Assembly: GCA_965661575.1 (NCBI GenBank)
Contig: CBFIEJ010000043.1
Location: 1-17,534 of the forward strand
Source: UA16 sp965661575
GTDB lineage: Bacteria; Bacteroidota; Bacteroidia; Flavobacteriales_D; Sanyastnellaceae
Length of the DNA stretch: 17,534 nucleotides
Reading direction: 5' to 3'
Of the stretch, positions 7,998-15,677 are shown in pieces. Under the pieces are notes generated by a model. The model worked only from the letters and a program-made list of their open reading frames with translations, was not told the DNA's origin and did not search any database. The stretch's first letter is position 1; each line of letters opens with the position of its first letter. The position numbers and the translations under genes were made by a program.

Positions 7998-8957
7998 TTA
8001 ACAACGCCATTGCTTGCGCTCTTCTTTTGGCACAAAAGTCCAGGCCAAAATTCGAGTCGATTTGTTGCCAGTGCCCATCGGAATGGTTCTAATCTCATCA
8101 GGACGCACTGTTTTCAGTGTAGCATACAAAACCTTCAGGTGCGACTGTTTAGAAACCATTGTCGTGAACCAAAAAACGTTGGTCGCATAATTCTGACTTT
8201 CGCGAATCAACGTTTGAATGAAACGCATTTCCCCTCCATCGTATATAAGCTCCTTGTGCACCCCGCTAAAATTTAGCATTGGGTTTGAAGCCTTACCACC
8301 AGAAAGATTCTTCGTTTTGCGCATTGTTCCTTGGGCTGCCTCCTCTGCACTTGCGTGAAAAGGCGGGTTGCACATGGTGAAAGTGAAGCGATCCGACTCC
8401 GAAATAACACCCCGCAGGATGCAAGAGGGGTCTGTCTGCTCCCGAACTTTCAACAGTCCTTGAAGCGATGCATTGGCTTCGACAATGGTTCTCACAGATT
8501 CCAAGGACTCTTTTGCAATATCGCATCCAACAAACGACCATCCGTATTCTACAATCCCGACAATGGGATAAATCGCAGTAGCGCCAACACCTACATCCAA
8601 AACGTGCAATTCCGGTCCCCTCGGGATATTCCCAAATTGATTCTCCCGGAGTAAGTCAGCCATGTGATGAAGGTAGTCCGCTCTTCCCGGCACAGGTGGG
8701 CAGAGGTTTGCATCAGGAAAATTCCAATCCTGCAAACCATAATCGTTCAAAATCAAAGCTCGGTTCAAAAGCTTTACCGCGTTTGGACTTGAAAAATCAA
8801 TGGTGTCCTCTCCCGTCTTTGATGGCTGCACGTATGCTCCAAGCTCTGGCAAACAGGTGACCAAGGCCGGTATTTGATACCTTTCTAAATTCCGGTTTCG
8901 CGGATGCATTTTATGCCCGCTCTTGCGCTTGGTTGCCGACTTTTCCTTCTTTGACAC
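7998..8957 (-). CDS. rlmF: 23S rRNA (adenine(1618)-N6)-methyltransferase RlmF
   Basis: RlmF transfers a methyl group from S-adenosylmethionine to A1618 of 23S rRNA in the cytoplasm. The family signature is clear: H-P-R-N-R-N near the N-terminus, C-P-P-V-P-G-R-A-D-Y-L-H-H in the first third, the SAM-binding loop L-D-V-G-V-G-A-T followed by G-C-D-I, and the N6-adenine catalytic motif N-P-P-F. I chose the GTG at 8957 because it yields M-S-K-K-E-K and a basic leader before H-P-R-N-R, as in other RlmF proteins, giving 319 residues. ATG 8909 would start right at M-H-P-R-N-R, and TTG 8978 is possible. The gene heads a run of minus-strand genes, 92 bases before the copper-protein pair; I see no functional link between them. 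Confidence 0.93.
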   Translation of the reverse strand: MSKKEKSATKRKSGHKMHPRNRNLERYQIPALVTCLPELGAYVQPSKTGEDTIDFSSPNAVKLLNRALILNDYGLQDWNFPDANLCPPVPGRADYLHHMADLLRENQFGNIPRGPELHVLDVGVGATAIYPIVGIVEYGWSFVGCDIAKESLESVRTIVEANASLQGLLKVREQTDPSCILRGVISESDRFTFTMCNPPFHASAEEAAQGTMRKTKNLSGGKASNPMLNFSGVHKELIYDGGEMRFIQTLIRESQNYATNVFWFTTMVSKQSHLKVLYATLKTVRPDEIRTIPMGTGNKSTRILAWTFVPKEERKQWRC

Positions 8958-9159
8958 GCGGCAATTTACACCGAGCAAGCGTCCGTTGTGAATTATAACG
9001 CCCGAAACGAAAAAAAAAGCCCATCAGCAAGGTTTGAATAAATTTCAGGTGACATCCAAACCACAAACAGACGTATTCATGCAAGCATTAAAACAATCGA
9101 AGACTATAATTGTCACAAAACTGCACCTCCTGTAGTATGGAGTTGAAAGCGAATACACC

Positions 9160-11343
9160 ATGCCAAATACGCAACGCGTCCTCCTTGCATCGCTCCTTCT
9201 GTTCATTTTCGGCAGCGCGCAGGCGCAGTGTGAAGCTGATCACACGGTCTATTTGACAGACTTCATGTTCACACCGGCAGAGTTGGTCATCAGCGTAGGA
9301 GAAACTGTAGCGTTCATCAATGCGGAAGGCACCCACAACGTCGATGGCACCTCCGAGAACAATCCGGTAGAATTTTTTCTTGCCTCCACAGTTGGAGACA
9401 TCGATGGTGTTTGCGTGGGGGTCATTACCTTTTCAACTCCAGGCACTTACGAGTATACTTCTTCCGTTGGAGTGCAACCCGAGTTGGGCATGAGTGGAAC
9501 CATAACCGTTGATGCCTTTACACTCGCTGACTTGATGGATGAAATCAGTTTTGCAGATGCTTCTCTTGCTTACCTGGAAAGTTGGGAAAGTGCCTATGCC
9601 TTCAGATCATACCTATGTCCAAGCTTTCTTGAAGCCCTTGGATATGAGGATGTCGAGTCCTATGGAGTGGATTTGAACGGTTCGGAACAGTACACGGTTT
9701 TCATCCCGACAGAGGCTGCAACCGATGCCGTGCAAACGTTAATGAACCTGAGTCAATTCGATTTGCTCGGGTTTTACGACATGCCCAATGCGCTGAAGTA
9801 CCATGTCGTTCCAGGCATCTACATGGCCGACGATTTGGCCGATGGAATGACCCTCCAAACCATGGAAGGACAAAGCATTACAATCGGTATGAGCGATCTT
9901 GGTGCTACGGTGGATGATGCCAACATCACACTCACTGACTTCACTGCAGCCAACGGAGTCGCGCACATCATCGATAAAATTCTTGCACCTGCTGGCTACC
10001 CCGGAGCTACAGTGCTCGACGTGATCATGCAAAGCGAGAACCACACCCTGTTTGAGCAAGCGATATTCAACGAAGGATTGGATGATGAACTGCGAGGACA
10101 ACCGATTTTGAACGACAACGGTGGCGAAGCCGGTCCCTTCACTGTCTTCGCTCCTACCGACGATGCACTCCTAGCCTTTGCAGATGCCAACGGATTTGAG
10201 AGCACCACAGAACTTCTTGCATCGCAGGAAATGGATGAGATTGTAAATCGGCACATTGTAGAAGCTGTTTACGAAAGCACCGACTTATACAACGGCTTGA
10301 CACTCCCTACTTTCAACAACGACTTTTTGAGCATCGCCGTTGAATCCGAGGGCATTTCCGTTGATGGAGCGCTCATTGAACAACCGAATTTACTAGCCTA
10401 CAATGGAGTGGTGCATTCGATGGCCGAACTGATCCCCTACAGCTTCCCGATCATAGAAGGAACCTGTGGCACCTGGACCGCCAGCATGTTTTCAGCCTCT
10501 GACCCGTGGGGCAACGAACCTTGGGGCGGAGGAACGCTTGACATCTACGCCGATGGGGTCCTGATTGCCTCCGAGTCACCGAACAATGTTGGTGCGGACT
10601 CGTTCAGTTTTCCGGTTGATGCCAGCAGTACAATCAACATCATCTATAACGGCCAAGGAGGTTCTGACCTGTATGAGATTGAAGATGAAAACGGATATGT
10701 CATCTACACGCCAAACGGAAGTGCGAAAAGCATCTATGGGCTGCGCCCATGTTCCGAATTCACTGATGCTTGCGGACCGATTGAAATCCTTTTCACCGAT
10801 TATGCCCAAGAAGGTTGGTTTGGAGGTAGCGTTTCTATCTATTCCAGCGCTGAGTTGGTTTCATACATCCCATTCAACCTGACTTACAGCCCGTTCGTGG
10901 AACGCTCTGTTCTCGTGAATGTCGCTGCTGGGCCATTGGATTTTATTGTCCAATCACCTTTTCTCGCACCTCAGCAGGCAGGTTATGTCATCTACGATGA
11001 TCAAGGAACATTGCTTGTGGAAGAAACAAGCACCAACCAAACTCCACCAAGCACCATTGGATTGGAGGTCTGCGAAGCGTCCTCATCCAGCGTAGGTCGC
11101 AATGTTCTCGGTGGAGCTAGGCTCTTTCCAAACCCCGCCAACGGCGTCGTGCAATTGAGTGGCATTCCCAGCGCAACAAAATGGTTTGGCCAACTCATCG
11201 GTACCGACGGTAAGTTGATCCACTCGTATCACGGCGCAGGCTCCGAGGCGATTGATTTTTATGGGGTTTCCAAAGGGATATACTCCCTGAATATCGGAAC
11301 GCCTGAGGGAGCAATGCGAACGTTCCGAATCGTCCAGCAGTAA
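9160..11343 (+). CDS. Secreted cupredoxin-fasciclin protein with type IX sorting domain; cupredoxin copper site degenerate
   Basis: The 727-residue product starts with a signal peptide (1-22, ending A-Q-A-Q). Residues ~27-118 form a plastocyanin/azurin-like domain. It keeps H59 (G-T-H-N-V) and M111 (G-M-S-G-T-I-T-V), but where such domains have Y-x-C-S-x-G-x-H-x-x-x-G-M this one reads Y-T-S-S-V-G-V-Q-P-E-L-G-M. Cys is therefore replaced by S101 and His by Q106, and a normal type 1 copper site is unlikely. Two fasciclin (FAS1) domains follow at ~120-277 (T-V-F-I-P-T, Y-H-V-V-P-G, G-V-A-H-I-I-D-K-I-L) and ~283-426 (T-V-F-A-P-T-D-D-A, Y-N-G-V-V-H-S-M). Two related modules beginning C-G-x-W/I with W-G-G-G or W-F-G-G come next (~435-530, ~538-638). 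Residues ~654-727 (L-F-P-N-P-A-N-G) are a sorting domain. FAS1 domains usually mediate adhesion or matrix binding. Confidence 0.9.
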   Translation: MPNTQRVLLASLLLFIFGSAQAQCEADHTVYLTDFMFTPAELVISVGETVAFINAEGTHNVDGTSENNPVEFFLASTVGDIDGVCVGVITFSTPGTYEYTSSVGVQPELGMSGTITVDAFTLADLMDEISFADASLAYLESWESAYAFRSYLCPSFLEALGYEDVESYGVDLNGSEQYTVFIPTEAATDAVQTLMNLSQFDLLGFYDMPNALKYHVVPGIYMADDLADGMTLQTMEGQSITIGMSDLGATVDDANITLTDFTAANGVAHIIDKILAPAGYPGATVLDVIMQSENHTLFEQAIFNEGLDDELRGQPILNDNGGEAGPFTVFAPTDDALLAFADANGFESTTELLASQEMDEIVNRHIVEAVYESTDLYNGLTLPTFNNDFLSIAVESEGISVDGALIEQPNLLAYNGVVHSMAELIPYSFPIIEGTCGTWTASMFSASDPWGNEPWGGGTLDIYADGVLIASESPNNVGADSFSFPVDASSTINIIYNGQGGSDLYEIEDENGYVIYTPNGSAKSIYGLRPCSEFTDACGPIEILFTDYAQEGWFGGSVSIYSSAELVSYIPFNLTYSPFVERSVLVNVAAGPLDFIVQSPFLAPQQAGYVIYDDQGTLLVEETSTNQTPPSTIGLEVCEASSSSVGRNVLGGARLFPNPANGVVQLSGIPSATKWFGQLIGTDGKLIHSYHGAGSEAIDFYGVSKGIYSLNIGTPEGAMRTFRIVQQ

Positions 11344-11442
11344 TTACGGACCACTTCGTTCTCGGACACACGCAAGACCGAATTCCCCGAGATCGCCTTT
11401 GCAAATCGTGTACGGAACATTGGTATCGGAGTACTCAATTGT

Positions 11443-11461
11443 GTGAAAAAACCATTTTCAC
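11443..11461. repeat. Short inverted repeat downstream of the fasciclin gene
   Basis: GTGAAAA (11443-11449) and TTTTCAC (11455-11461) form a perfect 7-bp stem with a 5-base loop, about 100 bases past the fasciclin stop. It could be a weak terminator or a regulator site; it is AT-rich and lacks a following T-run. Confidence 0.25.
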
Positions 11462-11468
11462 GCAGCCC

Positions 11469-11503
11469 TTTGTCACATTTACGGCACGAGCAAAGTACCT
11501 TTT
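11469..11503 (+). promoter_or_regulatory. Candidate promoter for the lipoprotein-sigma-anti-sigma cluster
   Basis: TTTG (11469-11472) is followed after 23 bases by TACCTTTT (11496-11503), seven of eight positions of TAnnTTTG at the long end of acceptable spacing. Transcription would begin near 11510, about 20 bases before the lipoprotein ATG at 11532. No similar element was noted between the genes of the cluster. Confidence 0.3.
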
Positions 11504-11531
11504 CCAATCACACACTACTCTTTTGTTGATT

Positions 11532-12062
11532 ATGAAGTGGTCGCTCTCCGTATTTCCCAAGCGCCTGTCTATGATTCTCGCATCATTGACGGTTCTGGCT
11601 GCCTGCACCAAAACGAATTTTGAGGACATTCAAATCGTCCAGGAATTGCCTGATCCAGAAGTTGTATACCTCCTAGATTGCGAGGACTTAGAGCAAAATA
11701 TCGGTGATACGTGCTATGTGGAGTCCAGTCAGTTTGGGAACGTCATGGGCTTTGTCACCGATGAGTGTGAATGCGACGCTGAAACCAGCGGTGAACAAAT
11801 CACAATTGCTTTTGAATCACATCTCTGGTGGTCCAGCCATGTCACTGTGCAGACAACTCCCATGTTCATTGCAGGACCTCAGTCTTTTGATGTCGGACCG
11901 GGATTGAATCTGCGGCACTTCTTATTTGAAGAAGGAACCACTGAATGTGCCATAAACATCACCCACACGTGCGGACCGAGCGGGCTTTTGTTTTTACCGG
12001 AAATCACGATCAGCGGAAGTCCAATCAATGGCATCGTAGGGCCTGTCACAATTGATTGTTGA
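11532..12062 (+). CDS. Cys-rich putative lipoprotein preceding the sigma factor gene
   Basis: ATG 11532 gives 176 residues with a lipoprotein signal: basic N-terminus, hydrophobic core and the lipobox L-A-A-C at C25. An in-frame TTG at 11439 would merely prepend non-signal sequence. Mature residues ~48-85 contain D-C-E-D-L-E, N-I-G-D-T-C and D-E-C-E-C-D-A-E, a pattern like the Cys-rich C-x-x-L-x-x-N-I-G-D-x-C...C-E-C module found in many extracellular flavobacterial proteins. Four more Cys-bearing spots follow (T-E-C, H-T-C-G, and the terminal I-D-C). I do not know the function of the rest. It ends 16 bases before the sigma factor ATG, so it is probably co-transcribed and might be a sensor, anchor or target of that system (inference). 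Confidence 0.75.
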   Translation: MKWSLSVFPKRLSMILASLTVLAACTKTNFEDIQIVQELPDPEVVYLLDCEDLEQNIGDTCYVESSQFGNVMGFVTDECECDAETSGEQITIAFESHLWWSSHVTVQTTPMFIAGPQSFDVGPGLNLRHFLFEEGTTECAINITHTCGPSGLLFLPEITISGSPINGIVGPVTIDC

Positions 12063-12078
12063 TGCACCAGATCTAACA

Positions 12079-12645
12079 ATGAGCGACTCAGAGCGTCAGG
12101 AAGAGGATTGGATTGAAGGTTGTGTTCGTGGTGACAGCGGAGCACAGAAAAAATTGTTTGGAGCATTGTTTCCTTACCTGAAGGGGGCGGTGCGACGTTA
12201 CATTTACGATGAAGACGAAATACAAGACGTGCTGCAAGAGGCATTCATTCGGATTTTTAAAAACTTGAGCACGTTTGACCCCAAAAAAGGGCGGCTTCGA
12301 ATATGGGCAGCGCGGATTGCTGTCAACGTTGCCATCACCGAGGGAAAGCGACGCCAGCGCATCAAAGAGCTGCCGGGACAGGCCTCACTAGAAGTCAGTC
12401 CATCGGCCTTTGAAACCCTGGCGCTGGGAGATCTTATTTCAGTCCTGAGGGGAATGCCGGAGGAACAATACGCGGTCCTCAATCTGCATGTTGTTGAAGG
12501 ATATAGCCACAAAGAAATTGGCGAAATGTTGGGTATTGCATCGGAATTATCCCGGCAGCGATTGACCCGAGCAAGAAAGTGGGTGATGGAACGTTTCAAT
12601 TTATCAGGCGGCGAACTCGTCCCTAAAATGCAAAACTTGTCATGA
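12079..12645 (+). CDS. ECF-type RNA polymerase sigma factor
   Basis: This 188-residue protein (ATG 12079) has both ECF domains. Sigma region 2 covers about 10-95, with D-E-I-Q-D-V-L-Q-E-A-F-I-R-I-F (47-60) as the core-polymerase and -10 recognition helix region and I-W-A-A-R-I-A-V-N-V-A (75-85). Region 4 covers about 115-172, with M-P-E-E-Q-Y-A-V-L-N-L-H-V-V-E-G-Y-S-H-K-E-I-G-style helix-turn-helix for the -35 element and R-Q-R-L-T-R-A-R-K. It directs RNA polymerase to a regulon that cannot be deduced here. Its stop TGA (12643-12645) overlaps the ATG of the next gene by the ATGA arrangement, typical of a sigma/anti-sigma pair made in fixed ratio. A TTG at 12052 is a less likely start, overlapping the lipoprotein gene. 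Confidence 0.9.
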   Translation: MSDSERQEEDWIEGCVRGDSGAQKKLFGALFPYLKGAVRRYIYDEDEIQDVLQEAFIRIFKNLSTFDPKKGRLRIWAARIAVNVAITEGKRRQRIKELPGQASLEVSPSAFETLALGDLISVLRGMPEEQYAVLNLHVVEGYSHKEIGEMLGIASELSRQRLTRARKWVMERFNLSGGELVPKMQNLS

Positions 12646-14261
12646 AAAATTGGGAAGACTTACTACGAAAACGGCTCTCGTCCTACCAAGAAGAGGGGTC
12701 TCCTGGTCAAGAGGATGCAATTTGGAACGCCATCGAAAGTCAGATTGCCCCCGCTCATTCAGCACCCGAAAGTGGTAAATCCAATTCCTTTGGATATTGG
12801 GGCCGTTGGGCAATTGGAGCTGCTGCAGTTGCCGGCATCATTGTGGGAATGATCCATTCCACCGGTGACAATCAGCAAGCTTCTGATCCCAATCCAAAAA
12901 CAGCAGAGGTTGCGAGGGTTTCAGAAAGCGAAGAATTGGCATCTTCGTCATCGCTTGCGACGCCCGACGACGCAAAGAATGTCGCAGGAGCTCAAAACCT
13001 ATCGCCAGCAACTCCTACTGCCGAATTGGACAACCCAGCCAGCCCCGTCAATTCAAAAATTCAAACCCAAACTCAGTCCATTGCTCCGGCGTCGAATGAG
13101 CCTGCATTTGCATCAACATCACTCGCACCGAAAATAGGGAACCCAACGCTTCATGAAATTGAGCCTGCACCAAAGGCTGAAGCCGATGCCATTGCCGATG
13201 AACGCATTTCGAAATCCGGGCACACAGCAATGGATGATCATGCATCCGAGGCCCCAAATGAAACCGGGCAACTCACCCGCGCACCTTCTGTCTCGCTTCC
13301 ATCCATTCCTTCGACTGACCAAACTGAATTGGCAGAGGCCAGGGAACAAAATTCGGCACTGTTCGAAGATGATACCCGCATGAAGATCAAGGAGGATAAT
13401 GCCTCAAACAACCCTTCGCAGGCGCCTCCTTTGATGTTTTTGCCTCAACTGAATCAACAGCAAGAGCAATTTTCTTCTGCGTTGGTCACCCAACCGCAAC
13501 AGGAAGATCTGCCTGTGCAAATTAGGATGCCTTTCGCATTGCGAGCTTATGGAGGTCCGACCGTGAGTCAATTCGCATTTGGAGATGATCGAGATCCCGA
13601 ACTCAACAGCTATTTCCTAGCCAACATTGGCGCAGGTGGTGGACTGATGGTTGAATTTCAGAAATGGTCTCAGTCCTTCGCTGTAGGCTTCGCTTGGAAT
13701 GAATTCATCCAGCATTTGGACTACGTAGAACACACCGAGTACGCCGTGATTACAGAAGGCATTCAATCCATTCAAATCAACGAAATCACAGGGGATACCA
13801 TGGCAGTGATCACAGGCGACGTTGAAGGCATCGAACAGCGATCACGGTATGTTTCACACTACAACCGCTATCGAGCTTTTGCCATCCCATTGGAATGGCA
13901 AAAGCAGCAATATTTCGGCCCTTGGCAATTGGGGTTTGGACTGGGAGCATTGATTCAATTCAGGAGTTATGCGGCGGGTAGAACGATAGGAGCAGATGGA
14001 CTCGTTGCAGATTATTCTGATGGCAACTTGTCTCAAACAAGGATCAACTGGATGCCCACGGGCAGACTATTTGCCGGCTTTTTCATTGCGCCTGAATGGA
14101 GGGCAGACCTGAGCCTCAGTTCGGGACTTCAACCATTCAACAACAATGCGAATGGAGAAACCCAACTTGACGGAGCTCCTGCTTGGCAGGGCCGCTTAGT
14201 GAATGGGCAGGTGCAAATCGGAGTGACTCGATTTTTTGCGGCTCGCGTTCAATCAGACTGA
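12642..14261 (+). CDS. Anti-sigma factor fused to an outer-membrane beta-barrel-like domain (dual-membrane type)
   Basis: The 539-residue product begins with a short cytosolic segment (1-~53) containing W-E-D-L-L-R-K-R-L and W-N-A-I-E-S-Q-I, suited to binding the sigma factor. A single membrane helix follows at ~55-72 (W-A-I-G-A-A-A-V-A-G-I-I-V-G-M). Residues ~73-292 are low-complexity, rich in Ser, Ala, Pro, Glu and Gln, and look like a disordered periplasmic tether. From ~297 the sequence alternates like a porin-type barrel (A-L-R-A-Y-G-G-P, then repeated aromatic-ended strands such as F-G-L-G-A-L-I-Q-F) and nears its end with V-G/I-G-V-T-R-F-F. This matches the dual membrane-spanning anti-sigma (Dma) architecture described in Bacteroides thetaiotaomicron, where inner and outer membranes are linked by one chain. 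The start overlaps the sigma stop by 4 bases. The barrel call is by pattern only. Confidence 0.8.
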   Translation: MKNWEDLLRKRLSSYQEEGSPGQEDAIWNAIESQIAPAHSAPESGKSNSFGYWGRWAIGAAAVAGIIVGMIHSTGDNQQASDPNPKTAEVARVSESEELASSSSLATPDDAKNVAGAQNLSPATPTAELDNPASPVNSKIQTQTQSIAPASNEPAFASTSLAPKIGNPTLHEIEPAPKAEADAIADERISKSGHTAMDDHASEAPNETGQLTRAPSVSLPSIPSTDQTELAEAREQNSALFEDDTRMKIKEDNASNNPSQAPPLMFLPQLNQQQEQFSSALVTQPQQEDLPVQIRMPFALRAYGGPTVSQFAFGDDRDPELNSYFLANIGAGGGLMVEFQKWSQSFAVGFAWNEFIQHLDYVEHTEYAVITEGIQSIQINEITGDTMAVITGDVEGIEQRSRYVSHYNRYRAFAIPLEWQKQQYFGPWQLGFGLGALIQFRSYAAGRTIGADGLVADYSDGNLSQTRINWMPTGRLFAGFFIAPEWRADLSLSSGLQPFNNNANGETQLDGAPAWQGRLVNGQVQIGVTRFFAARVQSD

Positions 14262-14283
14262 CTTGAGCCTTAGCTTGGTGGCC

Positions 14284-14541
14284 ATGTGGAAAGAGATCAA
14301 TGGTAAACTCGTCTGTACATTCAAATTCGAGTCCTTTGCAATGGCATTTTCGTTTCTGAACGAGGTCGCTGCTTTGGCGGAACGACTCAACCACCACCCC
14401 ACGATCTACAACGAGTACAACCTCGTTCGTCTCGAATTGACGACACACGATGCCGGCGGTGTGGTCACACCATTGGATTGGGAGTTGGCCCAAGCCATCA
14501 ATGAAACAGACACCCAAGGCGAGCTATTGATTTCGGAATGA
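14284..14541 (+). CDS. 4a-hydroxytetrahydrobiopterin dehydratase (pterin-4a-carbinolamine dehydratase)
   Basis: This small cytoplasmic enzyme (PhhB/PCBD family) dehydrates 4a-hydroxytetrahydrobiopterin so that the pterin cofactor of aromatic amino acid hydroxylases can be recycled; some members act in other pterin or molybdenum-cofactor contexts. The 85-residue protein from ATG 14284 shows F-K-F-E-S-F (14-19), A-L-A-E-R-L-N-H-H-P (30-39, with the active-site H-H-P) and L-T-T-H-D-A-G-G (52-59), then D-x-x-L-A-x-x-I. It starts M-W-K-E-I-N-G-K-L, close to the short flavobacterial form, so I preferred this ATG over a TTG at 14236 that overlaps the anti-sigma gene. It lies 22 bases after that gene on the same strand and may be co-transcribed. 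No amino acid hydroxylase gene is seen in the window. Confidence 0.9.
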   Translation: MWKEINGKLVCTFKFESFAMAFSFLNEVAALAERLNHHPTIYNEYNLVRLELTTHDAGGVVTPLDWELAQAINETDTQGELLISE

Positions 14542-14667
14542 GCCCCTCCGAGACGATCCTCCGCAAAGATGTCGAACATATTGACGGCGCGTCATGAGCG
14601 ACGAACTAAGCGGATTGGCTCACGCAATAGAGGCCATCACATGGCGTGCGAAGCAATTGTTTCATCC

Positions 14668-14678
14668 TACTTTTACGC
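14668..14678 (+). promoter_or_regulatory. TACTTTTACGC element one base ahead of the start codon
   Basis: The 11-mer is followed by A and then ATG 14680. TACTTTTA matches TAnnTTTG in seven positions. The identical 11-mer stands in the same place before the minus-strand gene starting at 7905. No clear -33 box was found, so a leaderless promoter is only a possibility. Confidence 0.3.
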
Positions 14679-14679
14679 A

Positions 14680-15677
14680 ATGCGCAGCCCATTCATCCTT
14701 CTGTTCTTCTTTGGCCTACTCCATGCCTCGTCAGTCTCCGGTCAGACGCTAGACGACCTCGAATTCGGAACTCCCTCTACACTCGACATCGCAACCTGGA
14801 ACATTGAGTGGTTTCCCAAAAATGGAACGGCAACGATCGATCGAGTCAAAACCATCGTCCAAAACCTAGAGATTGATCTCTGGGCCATCCAAGAAATTGA
14901 CGACACAACCGCATTCAAGGGGATGATTGATGAACTCGATGATTACGACTACATCCTGATGGAGGGTTGGTTCGGTGGCCTCGTCTACGTCTACAACTCA
15001 AGTCAAATCGATGTCATTGAAGCTTTTGAAATCTACACCGAGTCACCGTTTTGGAGTCCGCTCCCCCGTTCCCCATTGATTCTTCACTTCTCCTTCAACG
15101 GCGAAGCATTTTATGCAATCAATAACCACTTCAAATGCTGTGGAAACGGGACCATCGATTGGTCAGATGATGGTGATGAGGAAATGAGACGAAGAGAGGC
15201 TTGCGTTCTCATCAATGATTACATCCAAGAAGAGCTGCCAAACGACCGCATCATTGTCCTCGGCGATCTCAACGATCTCATCCAAGAGGCCGCTGCAAAC
15301 AATGTGTTTGAGCCATTTCTTGAATTGCCTGAGGAGTATCTTTTTGCGGACATGCCCATTGCACAAGGTCCGAGCTCANNNNNNNNNNCGCTTCCAGCAC
15401 GCAAATAGCCTGCCTCGACATCGCTGCCCACATGTCCGGGGGATGGTCAGAGTACGATTACAACGTCAGTGACCATCGTCCCGTTGCTATGCAGCTCATG
15501 GTCACACCTCTGACCACTTCATCGGCACCAAACTCAATCGAAAGGGCTGAATTGCTCCACATTTCGGACCTCATGGGACGCATCTGCAAATACACTCCCA
15601 ACAAAGCCTTGCTCTATCACTTCAGCGATGGTTCTGTTCGAAAACACATCAGCTGGAGCCAGAATGCTCCTTATTGA
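14680..15677 (+). CDS. Secreted endonuclease/exonuclease/phosphatase-family protein, interrupted by assembly gap
   Basis: ATG 14680 starts a signal peptide (M-R-S-P-F, hydrophobic core, S-V-S-G-Q). The family fold (Mg-dependent phosphodiesterase/DNase I-like) is shown by T-W-N-I-E-W-F-P (39-46), A-I-Q-E-I-D (69-74), the nucleophile-side segment N-N-H-F-K-C-C (148-154) and L-G-D-L-N-D (194-199). After 233 residues the frame meets the 10 Ns. Beyond them the family resumes in another frame (codons from 15390) with W-S-E-Y-D-Y-N-V-S-D-H-R-P-V, the conserved terminal S-D-H, so this is one gene split by the gap, not two. The missing part should carry the S-x-I/L-D-H/Y-I strand. The last ~45 residues (S-D-L-M-G-R to D-G-S-V-R-K-H-I-S) look like a degenerate type IX sorting domain. 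Substrate (DNA, RNA or phospholipid) is unknown. Confidence 0.82.
15379..15388. other. Assembly gap (10 Ns)
   Basis: Ten consecutive Ns fall inside the nuclease-family gene. The Ns begin exactly at a codon boundary of the 5' half, while the 3' half reads from 15390, so a true in-frame gene requires a missing length of 2 modulo 3. Ten is 1 modulo 3, hence the N count is probably a placeholder and not a measured size. Confidence 0.95.

Noticed and set aside
7906..8010. Longer start (ATG 8010) for the first copper-protein gene
   Set aside because: It overlaps the end of rlmF and precedes a complete signal peptide that begins at ATG 7905.
9009..9018. A-tract upstream of the fasciclin gene as a regulatory switch
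   Set aside because: A single run of about nine A is common in AT-rich intergenic DNA and is not placed in a start codon or promoter spacer that I can identify.
15432..15677. Separate small gene after the N gap
   Set aside because: Its sequence contains the terminal S-D-H-R-P-V of the nuclease family and belongs to the gene before the gap.
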